Below, in pieces: positions 8,889-16,883 of a stretch of DNA of 64,000 nucleotides (within the stretch, counting starts at the first letter, position 1; every line of letters begins with the position of its first letter). The notes below the pieces were generated by a model. That model was not told the DNA's origin and searched no databases. It was given only the letters and a program-made list of their open reading frames with translations. The position numbers and the translations under genes are program-made. The stretch comes from Candidatus Planktophila versatilis (GTDB lineage: Bacteria; Actinomycetota; Actinomycetes; Nanopelagicales; Nanopelagicaceae). The stretch is taken from positions 1,267,010-1,331,009 of the forward strand of contig NZ_CP016774.1 of the NCBI RefSeq assembly GCF_002288105.1, in the 5' to 3' direction.

Positions 8889-8930
8889 GGAAACGATTCC
8901 TAATTCTAAGCAGGAATCTGCCTTTGTCAA
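8889..8930 (-). promoter_or_regulatory. Promoter with overlapping LacI-type operator for the second enolase gene
   Basis: On the minus strand a perfect TTGACA (8930-8925) is followed after 16 bp by TAGAAT (8908-8903), a strong sigma-70-type promoter. Immediately downstream the 12-bp near-palindrome GGAATCGTTTCC (plus strand 8889-8900) with a central CG covers the expected transcription start. This is the classical place for a LacI-family repressor. The divergent LacI gene at 9012 makes it the natural candidate regulator, with the paralog at 1400 as a second one. Confidence 0.65.
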
Positions 8931-9011
8931 TATTTACCCCGGAAATCTTTTCTGGGAATAATTTCCAGGATTCATTCTCATTCCCTCGTGCCAGGACTAC
9001 CCTGGCTGACC

Positions 9012-10028
9012 ATGGGAAAGAATCGAATCACGATTCATGATGTTGCCGCCAAAGCTGGCGTCGCAATTTCTAGTGTTTCTAGAGTTCTCTCCGGCCATCG
9101 CGATGTCTCAGAGAAAATGCGCGAAAAAGTCGAGGCAGCAGTTGCCCAGCTTGGATACGAACCAGATCACTTGGCGCAATCACTGCGCAAAGGAGCTACC
9201 AACACGATTGGGTTCATGATTCGAGATATCACCAATCCCCTCTTTTCAATTGTTGCGCAAAGCGCTGAGCATGAATTACGTAAAGCTGGCTATTCAATCA
9301 TCTTGATTAATTCACATGGAGATTTAGATGCCGAGAAAGAGAATTTTGCACTCTTTAAGCGTCGCCGAATCGATGGTGTTATCGCTTCCCTTGTTTCCGA
9401 AGACTCTCCATATGTTCGCAACACGATTAATGAATTAGGTGCCCCAGTAGTGCTTTTAGATCGGGAAGTGACCGGACTCAACGCGAGCGCTGTAATCTGC
9501 GATCATGCGCAAGGCGTAAGAGAAGCCACAGCAGACCTCATTAAGAATGGCTACAAGCGAATTGCTTTTGTGTCAGGGCGAAAAGATGTCTTTATCTCGC
9601 GCAACAGAATTAAAGGTTATGAGCAAGCCTTATCGAATGCAAAAATAAAAATTGATGAGGATTTAATTCGACTTGGTAAATTTGGGGAACAATTTGCATA
9701 CGAGCAAACCAAAGATTTGTTCTCAGGTAAAAAATTACCAAATGCGCTGATTACAGGTGGCATTGGTGCTTCAACCGGAGCACTTCACGCACTAAAAGAG
9801 TTAAAAATTAAGCCCGGGGCCGATATTGCCTTCGTCGCACTAGATGAATGGCCCATGTTTGATCTTCTCTCTTCCGATTTATCCTCGGTCTATCGAGATC
9901 CGGAAGAGATGGGGCGGCAATCGGCGCGCTTGATGTTAGATCTCATTGCAGAAAAGGCCCCGTCGCAAGCAGTTGTTCCTACAATCTACCGACCACGATC
10001 TAGTAGTAAGGCTCTCTCTCATGCATGA
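9012..10028 (+). CDS. LacI-family transcriptional repressor (paralog 2)
   Basis: A 338-residue LacI/GalR regulator with an N-terminal helix-turn-helix (residues about 5-55, recognition segment AISSVSRVLSGH) and a sugar-sensing domain. I chose the ATG at 9012; an in-frame GTG at 8988 would add eight residues, but TACCCT at 8998-9003 looks like a -10 box, which gives a leaderless or nearly leaderless mRNA from 9012. It is divergent from the enolase paralog at 7735-8862. Its end overlaps the next gene (MmgE/PrpD) by 8 bp, so these two are translationally linked. It is closely similar to the regulator at 1400-2446 over its whole length. Confidence 0.92.
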   Translation: MGKNRITIHDVAAKAGVAISSVSRVLSGHRDVSEKMREKVEAAVAQLGYEPDHLAQSLRKGATNTIGFMIRDITNPLFSIVAQSAEHELRKAGYSIILINSHGDLDAEKENFALFKRRRIDGVIASLVSEDSPYVRNTINELGAPVVLLDREVTGLNASAVICDHAQGVREATADLIKNGYKRIAFVSGRKDVFISRNRIKGYEQALSNAKIKIDEDLIRLGKFGEQFAYEQTKDLFSGKKLPNALITGGIGASTGALHALKELKIKPGADIAFVALDEWPMFDLLSSDLSSVYRDPEEMGRQSARLMLDLIAEKAPSQAVVPTIYRPRSSSKALSHA

Positions 10029-11169
10029 TCCCAAACTTGGAAAGTTGATGATCGAAGCACTGACGCAAAACAATCTTGAAATCAAAGAAAACCGCCTTGA
10101 AATACTCTTCCAAGACTTTGTGGCCTCTGCTGTTTTAGGTGAAAAGCACTATGGGGTGAGCGCACCTGCGCTCTCCTCGGGCATCACCGAAAGAGCCGTG
10201 ACTTTAGGTCTCTATACCAGTGCACTCGATATGGATGATGTGAATTGGAAAGTACTCACTCATCCAGGTTCAATCATCTGGCCTATCGCAACATCGATTG
10301 GAATCGAGCGCGGTCTATCGCTCAAGCAAGTCTATGAAGCTGCTGCCTACGGGTATCGAACTGGTGCAACGATTGCTAATTTCTTTGGACCACTGCATAG
10401 ATCTAAATGGCATGTCACAGCAACCAGTGGAGCATTCGCTGCAACAACAACTGCTGCAATCGCACTTGGGCTATCAAGAGAGCAACACGTAAAAGCACTA
10501 CATATTTGCGCTATGAACATTGGTGGCTCTTCACAAGCCGTTCTCGAACGCAAGGGCGCCGCCCAAACAAATCGTGCTTCAGCTATTTCACTTGGAATTA
10601 CAAGCGCTCATGCCGCCCTTGTTGGCGCTCCACACGCAGAAGAAATATGGAGCGGGCCCCGCGGGCTCTTTGAATTGTTCCTTGTTGAAGGATCAACATC
10701 AGAGATTCTCAATGGTATTGATGGTGTGGCAATTCGTTTAATGGACGCAAATGGATTTGTTCATGCCGCCCTCGCTGCTGCATTGAAATTACGTGAAGTG
10801 CATAAAGAAAAAATAGAATTCATCACAGTCGTGCTCTCAACTTCAGTTGCCTCAATACTTGATGCCTCTCAAGGCGGGCCGTGGTGGAACCCAGCCTATG
10901 CAGTTGCAGCGCTCTGGGAATCAGGAGATCCAACTAACTTGCAAAGCGCCTCTGAATTTCTTGCTGTGACACACGTTGAATTTGAAGAGATGCCGATAGG
11001 TGCCGGAAAGGTGCGAATTAAAACAGCGGGTGGCGAGCATGAGGAGTACGTAAAACTAGCACCCGAAGAGAAAACTTGGCGCGATGTTAAATGGGGCAAT
11101 GCAGGAATCAGCAGTGCAGAAGATTCTTACAGACGGTGCTCAAGCTTTCCACTTGCCGCACTTCGATAA
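10021..11169 (+). CDS. MmgE/PrpD family protein
   Basis: A 382-residue member of the MmgE/PrpD superfamily, which includes 2-methylcitrate dehydratase, cis-aconitate decarboxylase and iminodisuccinate epimerase. Diagnostic segments are LDMDDVNWKVLTHPGS (residues about 55-72), the AYGYRTG helix and WHVTATSGAFAATT. It is shorter than typical members (about 450 residues), mostly in the C-terminal lid domain. The start ATG overlaps the end of the LacI gene by 8 bp. Its function here is unknown; the setting points to handling of a hydroxy-acid intermediate of the sugar pathway. Its 3' end overlaps the convergent oxidoreductase gene by 43 bp. It is unlikely to be a true methylcitrate enzyme, because no prpB or prpC is nearby. 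Confidence 0.8.
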   Translation: MHDPKLGKLMIEALTQNNLEIKENRLEILFQDFVASAVLGEKHYGVSAPALSSGITERAVTLGLYTSALDMDDVNWKVLTHPGSIIWPIATSIGIERGLSLKQVYEAAAYGYRTGATIANFFGPLHRSKWHVTATSGAFAATTTAAIALGLSREQHVKALHICAMNIGGSSQAVLERKGAAQTNRASAISLGITSAHAALVGAPHAEEIWSGPRGLFELFLVEGSTSEILNGIDGVAIRLMDANGFVHAALAAALKLREVHKEKIEFITVVLSTSVASILDASQGGPWWNPAYAVAALWESGDPTNLQSASEFLAVTHVEFEEMPIGAGKVRIKTAGGEHEEYVKLAPEEKTWRDVKWGNAGISSAEDSYRRCSSFPLAALR

Positions 11170-12179
11170 GCAATATCCAAAGCTTCTACCGAGCGAGCGC
11201 CGAGTTCTCCTGGTGAGTAGTTCCTAAACTTCTCACCCTTACCCGCTGCAACGAGTGCATCAATGGGTCCCTGACAGTTGTAATAACCGGCATCATCATC
11301 AAGATCTAATCTGATGTTTTCGCCTTTGTAATACAACCAGACTGCTGCCCGCTCAAGGTCCAAAAGGATTTGGCCATCAGAGCCAATAGCTCTTAATTCA
11401 AGTGCGTGGTAAGTCTTATGGGCTTTCGCGTGAGCAGAGCCGCCAGAGACGGAACCGATTGCTCCACCTTCAAATCGATAACTAATTGCATCGTGCATTT
11501 CAACAGGAGCATTCATTGGATAAGACATCAAGGCGAAACCAGACTCAGCTCTAGCACCAGTTGCCCACAAACCCATACCTAGTGCGTGAGAAAGCTGTGC
11601 CTGACCATATCCGCCGCCAGAAAGTGTTGGATCGGTCCAAGTTTTCTCATCAGGCAAGGATTCTGGTGTCGCATCCGGATAAGCACCTGTGTTGGAGAGA
11701 AGTTCTCTTGTCATAGAAGACATATGAATAGTCAGATGTTCTAAATCACCAATTCCATACTTTTCCATTAAAGCTTTCGCCTCTTGCATCATTGGCATGT
11801 AATTCCAACCAAAAGCAATGATGAGCTCTTTACCTACGCGCTTTGCAGTTGCATCAAGATCCCATGCATCTGTCGGGTTGATGGTTACTGGCTTTTCGCA
11901 CATGACATGTGCACCAGCCTCCAGCGCAGCCTTTGCATGCTCATGATGTAATCCTGTTGGGCTACCAATCACGCAAATATCCACACCAGCATTTAGTACA
12001 TCTCGATAATCCTCAGAGGCGACTTTAAATCCATAACGATCTGCAATCTTTTTTAGGATTTCTGGACCTTTACGTGAGATTCCCACAAATTCGAGGTCGT
12101 CATGATTTGCAAGATGCGGGAGGTGTGAAGCGATTGCCCAGCTTCCAGCACCGATGACGCCGACACGTACTTTTGCCAT
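11127..12179 (-). CDS. Gfo/Idh/MocA family NAD(P)-dependent oxidoreductase
   Basis: A 350-residue cytosolic dehydrogenase. The N-terminal Rossmann domain has VGVIGAGSWAIASHLPHL, and the family motif CEKPVTI follows at about residue 95, with the lysine expected to contact substrate and nicotinamide. The C-terminal half is the alpha/beta substrate and dimerization domain (PF02894-like), containing SGGGYGQAQLSHALG. Family members oxidize sugar, inositol or sugar-acid hydroxyls or reduce the ketones. Its place at the edge of the island suggests it acts on the imported sugar or a derivative. It is convergent with the MmgE/PrpD gene and has its own start region with AT-rich sequence from 12180. Confidence 0.9.
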   Translation of the reverse strand: MAKVRVGVIGAGSWAIASHLPHLANHDDLEFVGISRKGPEILKKIADRYGFKVASEDYRDVLNAGVDICVIGSPTGLHHEHAKAALEAGAHVMCEKPVTINPTDAWDLDATAKRVGKELIIAFGWNYMPMMQEAKALMEKYGIGDLEHLTIHMSSMTRELLSNTGAYPDATPESLPDEKTWTDPTLSGGGYGQAQLSHALGMGLWATGARAESGFALMSYPMNAPVEMHDAISYRFEGGAIGSVSGGSAHAKAHKTYHALELRAIGSDGQILLDLERAAVWLYYKGENIRLDLDDDAGYYNCQGPIDALVAAGKGEKFRNYSPGELGARSVEALDIAYRSAASGKLEHRL

Positions 12180-12279
12180 TTTTATTATTCTTTCCCTTTG
12201 GGTGTGCCCAAGTATCTAATATTCCTATCAAAGGTCAAGAGTGCATTTCATATTTTTGCGTGGGAGAGGAAAGATTGAG

Positions 12280-12368
12280 CGGAGACGAGGAGATTTGAAC
12301 TCCTGAAGGCTTTTACACCTTACCTCGTTAGCAGTGAGGCGCACTCGACCGGGCTATGCGACGTCTCC
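12280..12368 (-). tRNA. tRNA-Ser (anticodon GCU)
   Basis: The reverse complement folds as a class II tRNA of 89 nt. The 7-bp acceptor GGAGACG pairs with CGTCTCC and G is the discriminator. The T arm holds GTTCAAATC. A long variable arm (GGTAAGGTGTAAAAGCCTT) is as expected for serine. The anticodon loop CTGCTAA contains GCT, reading AGC/AGU codons. The top pair of the anticodon stem is an A-C mismatch. CCA is not encoded. Confidence 0.93.
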
Positions 12369-12428
12369 GAGTTGCAGGGCAAGTTTAGCGCCTTCGCCCA
12401 GGCATACCTAACCCTTGTATAAATGGCG

Positions 12429-12462
12429 AGAGAGCGGCCCGCTGTGTAGCGAACCGCTCTCT
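12429..12462 (-). terminator. Strong hairpin downstream of the PhoX-like gene
   Basis: AGAGAGCGG at 12429-12437 pairs with CCGCTCTCT at 12454-12462, a perfect 9-bp stem with a 16-nt loop that can itself fold (GCTGTGTAGC). It lies 33 bp beyond the stop codon of the leftward gene at 12495. The following sequence on the minus strand has only a short T stretch, so termination may be partial or helped by other factors. Confidence 0.6.
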
Positions 12463-12494
12463 GCCTTATTCAGTTGTAATTCTTCATTTACTTA

Positions 12495-14117
12495 TTAAGC
12501 AAATGTGACCTTTGTCCAGTCAACTGCAAGGTGGTAGTACTGACCGCCTTCAATTGCCTTGCTATCAAGTGCCATCACTTCAGTTGTTCCAAGGCCAGCA
12601 ACCAAATCTGGGCGTGCCACTGAAAGCTTTGAGTGAACCTGTGCGTTCAAGAAGAAGTGTGACTTTGTGTCGCCACTTGCCTTCAAGAACTTGTTGACGT
12701 TGATGATTCCTGATGATTCTTCATCTTGGGTGATGAACTTTGCCGCACCTGTGATGAAGTACTGCTCGTCAAACTTTGCAATCTCGGCGAGCTTGCCATC
12801 AGAGATACGGTATGCAACTAGGCGAGCAATGTGAGCATTGTTGCCTGGATCTTCCTGAATCAGGATGTAGTCACCATCAATGGTTAGGTTATCTGGCTTA
12901 GTAAGGTACGGAACTTCGGTACCGTTAAGTAGCATCTCAATTGTTGCACCCTTGAATGGATCCTTTGCATCAGCAAAAGTCATTTTCCAAAGTGCGCCAC
13001 CATCACGTGAGTATGTAGCACCTGGACGTGGTGTTGTTGCTAGCGGATCCTTATTTGATTCTGTTGTAACGAAGTAGAAGACGTTTGGATTCTTTGAATC
13101 AAACTCGCCATCTTCGATACGTGAGAATGTCGTTCCGTTAGCTTGTGACATTGTTGCAAGCTTTCCGAACTTAGGGTTTGTGTTAACTTCATTGAAGCCA
13201 ACCTTAATCTTTGTGCCCTTTGCAACTGCACGTACGGCGTTATCTGTGCGGTAGTTCTCTAGCGCAATTGTGTAGAGCTTGCCGTTTGTGAGGCCAGCCT
13301 TCTCAGCAAAGTTAGCTCCTGTTGTCTGCTTTGTACCGACATACATGTAAAGCTGGCTATCTGTTGCGTTGCCATCTTCATTTCCCATAACAATCGTTGT
13401 CTTACCTGTACCTGGCTTTGTAAGAAGGTTCTCCCATGGAGCAAGACCCATCTTTGGAAGCTGGATTCCGTTACCGTCGACGTCGAATGCGAAAGCACGT
13501 GACTGGTCATCAGAGCCTTCTTCACCTGTGAGGTAGACAGCATCCTTGTAACCGTAGGTAACTGTCTTTTTTGTCTTTGCATCTTTCTCGCTATACGCAA
13601 ATCCACCTGCAGCGACCAAGTCACCTGAACATAGGCGGTTAATTCCGTTGGTGCCGATGATTGATCCATAAGCATCAGTGGCTGAAGTGCCTACTGGAAG
13701 TGACTGCTCCCATGTTGAACCCCACTTCTCAGTGGCGTAGTTGTAGTAGGACATGCTCTTCATCCAGCTTTCCATCTTTGTGATCTTCTTTGTTGCCGGA
13801 TCGAATGTCATCTTTGAAATTGATGATCCCCATGTTCCGGTGTCTTTCTTATTTGCGATATCTGCACCAGTTGAGATTTCATGGTTTGAAAGCAGGGTCA
13901 GTGTTCCATCTGCGTTTTTCATCGCGCCCATTCCATCTGGAACTCCACGAAGTACTTCGTTTGAAATTTTGTCGCCTGTTGTTGCGATAACAGCAAGTGA
14001 AGCGGCATCTGTTGCGGGAATTAAGTAGACCGGCGCTTCTGCTGCAGATGCACTCTGAAGAACGAGTGATGATGCAATCACACCCGTAGATACAGCTGCG
14101 AAGAGTTTCTTCTTCAT
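12495..14117 (-). CDS. Secreted PhoX-like (DUF839-type) protein, possible phosphatase
   Basis: A 540-residue protein with an N-terminal signal peptide (residues 1-25, cleavage after SASA). The mature part resembles the PF05787 PhoX beta-propeller family: LRGVPDGMGAMKNADGTL and LLSNHEIS near the start, FSRIEDGEFD in the middle and KPDNLTIDGDYILIQED further on. PhoX enzymes are Ca/Fe-dependent alkaline phosphatases exported by Tat. Here the signal lacks twin arginines, so export is probably by Sec. Whether the metal site is complete cannot be decided by eye. The gene stands alone, with a leader containing two overlapping palindromes (14131-14152) and a terminator at 12429-12462. An alternative is a phytase-like or purely structural propeller protein. 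Confidence 0.6.
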   Translation of the reverse strand: MKKKLFAAVSTGVIASSLVLQSASAAEAPVYLIPATDAASLAVIATTGDKISNEVLRGVPDGMGAMKNADGTLTLLSNHEISTGADIANKKDTGTWGSSISKMTFDPATKKITKMESWMKSMSYYNYATEKWGSTWEQSLPVGTSATDAYGSIIGTNGINRLCSGDLVAAGGFAYSEKDAKTKKTVTYGYKDAVYLTGEEGSDDQSRAFAFDVDGNGIQLPKMGLAPWENLLTKPGTGKTTIVMGNEDGNATDSQLYMYVGTKQTTGANFAEKAGLTNGKLYTIALENYRTDNAVRAVAKGTKIKVGFNEVNTNPKFGKLATMSQANGTTFSRIEDGEFDSKNPNVFYFVTTESNKDPLATTPRPGATYSRDGGALWKMTFADAKDPFKGATIEMLLNGTEVPYLTKPDNLTIDGDYILIQEDPGNNAHIARLVAYRISDGKLAEIAKFDEQYFITGAAKFITQDEESSGIINVNKFLKASGDTKSHFFLNAQVHSKLSVARPDLVAGLGTTEVMALDSKAIEGGQYYHLAVDWTKVTFA

Positions 14118-14130
14118 TTATTACTCCTTA

Positions 14131-14152
14131 GGTAATACCTCACGGTGAGGTT
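14131..14152 (-). promoter_or_regulatory. Overlapping palindromes in the PhoX-like gene leader
   Basis: ACCTCAC-G-GTGAGGT (14138-14152) is a perfect 7-1-7 inverted repeat. AGGTA-A-TACCT (14131-14141) is a second perfect 5-1-5 repeat sharing four bases with it. They lie 14-35 bp upstream of the PhoX-like start codon, over the ribosome-binding region, and could be an operator or an RNA hairpin. I see no clear Pho-box repeats here, so phosphate control is not shown. Confidence 0.45.
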
Positions 14153-14309
14153 TGCGCGAAGTCTTTAGGTGAGAGTTATATTTCCAGTAACAACCAAGCA
14201 AATTGTTATCACTTTTTATATGAATGCATGGTGTTGCTTTTTGTCTCTATTAATACTGCGTTATCCTGGTGTTTACTTTCATCACCTAATTCCAGGGAAT
14301 AATCGTTAC

Positions 14310-14921
14310 ATGTCACACTTCTCACGCAGACAGATTCTTCAGATTCTCACCGGAGTTGCACTTCTTGCCAACCCATTTATTGCTGAGGCTGCTCAAGTTC
14401 CGACTCTGAAGTGCACACGGGTGGGGCAAACAATTATTTGGCGGGATAAGAAATACACATGTGTGAAATCTGGTAACAAGCTAGTGTGGAATAAAGGTGT
14501 CCCGGTCACACCAGCCAAGCCAACTCCTTCGGCTACAACTCAACCTTCCACGCAGCCAACTCCCACCACTTCAACTGCACCGCGCCCTGCCTACACGCCT
14601 CCACCAGATGAGTTTGCGGTGGCAAAGAGTGCGAATCTAAAACTTAACCAGCCAATCTCGGTGAGTAACCCCTCACTTAATTACCCAGCGCGGGGTTACA
14701 TCCTCATTCGCCGCGAAGATGGCGTGATTGCATTTAGCAATCGGTGCACCCACTTGGGGCGTGATGTCGAGATCTCTGGTTCTCAATTAGTCTGCTTTGC
14801 ACATGGTTCATATTTTGAAGCGACGACCGGTAAGCCAACTGGGGGTCCGGCGACAAGAAACCTCATCCTGCTACCCACGATAGAAAGGGATGGCACCATC
14901 TTCGTCGTTGATGCGCCTTGA
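14310..14921 (+). CDS. Secreted Rieske [2Fe-2S] protein with Cys-rich N-module and Pro/Thr linker
   Basis: A 203-residue protein starting at ATG 14310. A longer reading from 14169 is possible, but its first 47 residues look non-coding. Residues 1-28 are a twin-arginine-like signal (SRRQIL and a hydrophobic core). Residues 31-63 form a small module with C35 and C51 (CTRVGQTIIW, KYTCVKSGNKLVW). Residues 64-100 are a Pro/Thr/Ser-rich linker. Residues 101-203 are a Rieske domain with ligands C146, H148, C162 and H165 (CTHLG and CFAHG). Tat export suits a cofactor folded in the cytosol. It could pass electrons to a surface enzyme. No oxygenase or cytochrome bc partner is adjacent. It is followed by pepP 44 bp away. 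Confidence 0.82.
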   Translation: MSHFSRRQILQILTGVALLANPFIAEAAQVPTLKCTRVGQTIIWRDKKYTCVKSGNKLVWNKGVPVTPAKPTPSATTQPSTQPTPTTSTAPRPAYTPPPDEFAVAKSANLKLNQPISVSNPSLNYPARGYILIRREDGVIAFSNRCTHLGRDVEISGSQLVCFAHGSYFEATTGKPTGGPATRNLILLPTIERDGTIFVVDAP

Positions 14922-14965
14922 TACATCCATCTTGAACTTACTGCGGTAAGTCCTAGGATTGCACA

Positions 14966-16375
14966 ATGAGTAGCGAGAGTACCCAAGCACCGCAAGAGCA
15001 AACCGCACGGGTCCATGATCAAGGACCTTCACTGATCTTCTCTGAATTTATGAAAAGTGGCTGGGACGAAAGTGAACTCACTGAATTAGAGCCGCTGGAA
15101 GTTGTTACCTACGCATACTCCCGCAGGCAAGTTCTCTCTGCGGCATACCAAGGAATGCGACTAGTAATTCCTGCAGGTGAACTGAAGGTGCGCGCAGGTG
15201 ATACCGATTACAACTACCGCCCTGATAGTGCTTTCGCTTATTACAGTGGCGTGCAAGGACCTGATGCAACAGCTGATGCGGTACTCATACTTGAACCGAG
15301 TGGAGATTCACACATTACCTATCTCTATATGAACCCACGTTCAACTAGAGATACTGAAGCTTTCTATCGCGATGCAAGATATGGCGAACTCTGGGTAGGT
15401 CGCAGATTCACATTGTCAGAGGCTAAGGCGCGCTACCAAATTGAAACCAGGAATTTGAGTGAGCTCAAAGAGTTACTAGCTGATGGCAAGAAATCACTCT
15501 CGCCTGCTGATAAGGATTTTGCAACGTTCATCTCAGAACAGCGCTTATGCAAAGATGAATATGAGGTGAGTGAACTGCAGCGCGCAGTTCACGCAACAAC
15601 ACTTGGGTTTAATGATGTCATTAGCTCCATTCCGGCCGCTGTTCAAACCTCGCGCGGTGAACGAGTACTAGATGCCGCTTTCTATGGCCGTGCCCGCATA
15701 TTAGGTAACGACCTTGGTTACAACACCATCGTGGGCGCAGGTTCACACGCGTGCGTACTGCACTGGACCCGTAACGATGGCGATCTGCATCCAGGTGAAC
15801 TTGTCTTAATCGATGCTGGTGTTGAAATGGAATCTTTCTACACCGCCGACATCACTCGCACTTTTCCAATAAATGGCAGGTTTTCTCCGGCACAACGTGC
15901 GCTCTACCTGCTTGTTTATGAAGCTCAGCTCGCTGGTTTTGCCGCCGTTAAACCTGGAGCGCTATTTTCTGATGTAAATAAGGCATGCCAAGAAGTATTG
16001 GCACGTGGTTTAGCCGATATGGGAGTTCTCACCATCTCGGTCGAAGAATCAATGAAGCCTGAGGTGGGTCTACATCGTCGCTGGACTTTGCATGGATCAA
16101 GTCATCACTTAGGTATTGATGTGCATGATTGCGCCCAAGCCCGCAAAGAGATGTACTCCGATGCACCATTGCGTGAGGGCATGGTATTAACTGTGGAACC
16201 CGGTCTATACATCCAACCTGATGATGAACTCTTCGCACCTGAATATCGCGGCATTGGTATTCGTATTGAAGATGATGTTCTTGTAACAAGTGATGGATAT
16301 AGAAATCTTTCTGAAAACATCCCGCGCCATCCTAATGATATTGAAATGTGGATGAAGCGAGTCTTAGAGCGATAA
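14966..16375 (+). CDS. pepP: Xaa-Pro aminopeptidase (M24B)
   Basis: A 469-residue metallopeptidase that removes an N-terminal residue before proline. The N-terminal creatinase-like domain (residues about 50-190) is followed by the pita-bread fold with all five metal ligands: the two aspartates in LIDAGVEMES and TADITRTF, the histidine in HGSSHHLGIDVHD, and the glutamates in LTVEPGLY and GIRIEDD. TAGGAT at 14954-14959 lies 6 bases before the ATG, so the mRNA is probably leaderless. The gene is followed by a symmetric terminator at 16384-16426. Likely role: recycling peptides taken up from outside or from turnover. Confidence 0.94.
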   Translation: MSSESTQAPQEQTARVHDQGPSLIFSEFMKSGWDESELTELEPLEVVTYAYSRRQVLSAAYQGMRLVIPAGELKVRAGDTDYNYRPDSAFAYYSGVQGPDATADAVLILEPSGDSHITYLYMNPRSTRDTEAFYRDARYGELWVGRRFTLSEAKARYQIETRNLSELKELLADGKKSLSPADKDFATFISEQRLCKDEYEVSELQRAVHATTLGFNDVISSIPAAVQTSRGERVLDAAFYGRARILGNDLGYNTIVGAGSHACVLHWTRNDGDLHPGELVLIDAGVEMESFYTADITRTFPINGRFSPAQRALYLLVYEAQLAGFAAVKPGALFSDVNKACQEVLARGLADMGVLTISVEESMKPEVGLHRRWTLHGSSHHLGIDVHDCAQARKEMYSDAPLREGMVLTVEPGLYIQPDDELFAPEYRGIGIRIEDDVLVTSDGYRNLSENIPRHPNDIEMWMKRVLER

Positions 16376-16383
16376 ATAGAAAG

Positions 16384-16426
16384 CAAAAAGTGGACGACTC
16401 CCTCGAAAAACATCGCCCACTTTTTG
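16384..16426. terminator. Bidirectional terminator between pepP and crcB
   Basis: CAAAAAGTGG (16384-16393) pairs with CCACTTTTTG (16417-16426), a perfect 10-bp stem with A and T runs on both sides, so it can end transcription from pepP on the plus strand and from the sdh-crcB operon on the minus strand. A second hairpin, CCGTTA...TAACGG (16431-16436 with 16453-16458), lies just beyond. Confidence 0.8.
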
Positions 16427-16544
16427 TGTCCCGTTACCGGCAATACACGCCATAACGGCAGAAAAATAGAGGGTCTTGGGGTCTAGAAAGTTAATGAAAA
16501 GTGAACTTCTGCCAGCCTACCCCTGAATTAATGAGTGATTTTGC

Positions 16545-16883
16545 TTAACTAACCAGGTTATAGCCCAGATAAGCGGCCAGTAAGCCAAAAGTAATTGAAG
16601 CTAATAGGTTAATTGCAACAACTTTATAGTGCTTGAGTTCATAGCCAAGATAGAGATCAACGATAAATGTGGACCACGTTGTGAAGGAGCCGGCGAAGCC
16701 AACGGCCAGAAAATCGTGCCAGTGCTCCGTTGTGGCAAAAGTTAGTCCAATGAGAAATGAGCCGAGGATATTTACAATGAAAGTTCCGGCAGGTTTATCT
16801 GTAAATTTCTTGAAATATTGATCAACTAAGAATCGGGCAGGGGATCCGATAGCTGCTCCGACAATGACCATGAACACATTCAT
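16545..16883 (-). CDS. crcB: Fluoride channel subunit CrcB (first copy)
   Basis: A 112-residue protein with four membrane segments, the size of a single Fluc/CrcB subunit. Family features are GSPARFLVDQYF near the start, the central GTFIVNILGSFLIG with the polar-track asparagine, and GFAGSFTTWSTFIVDL with the phenylalanine/threonine/serine region that lines the pore. Dual-topology dimers export fluoride passively. It overlaps the second copy by 4 bp, so the two are co-translated and may form a heterodimer, as reported for paired crcB genes in Gram-positive bacteria. No fluoride riboswitch was seen upstream. Confidence 0.9.
   Translation of the reverse strand: MNVFMVIVGAAIGSPARFLVDQYFKKFTDKPAGTFIVNILGSFLIGLTFATTEHWHDFLAVGFAGSFTTWSTFIVDLYLGYELKHYKVVAINLLASITFGLLAAYLGYNLVS

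Noticed and set aside
13259..13675. 138-codon open frame inside the PhoX-like gene
   Set aside because: Same-strand shifted frame, rich in Gln and Ser with no recognisable motif.
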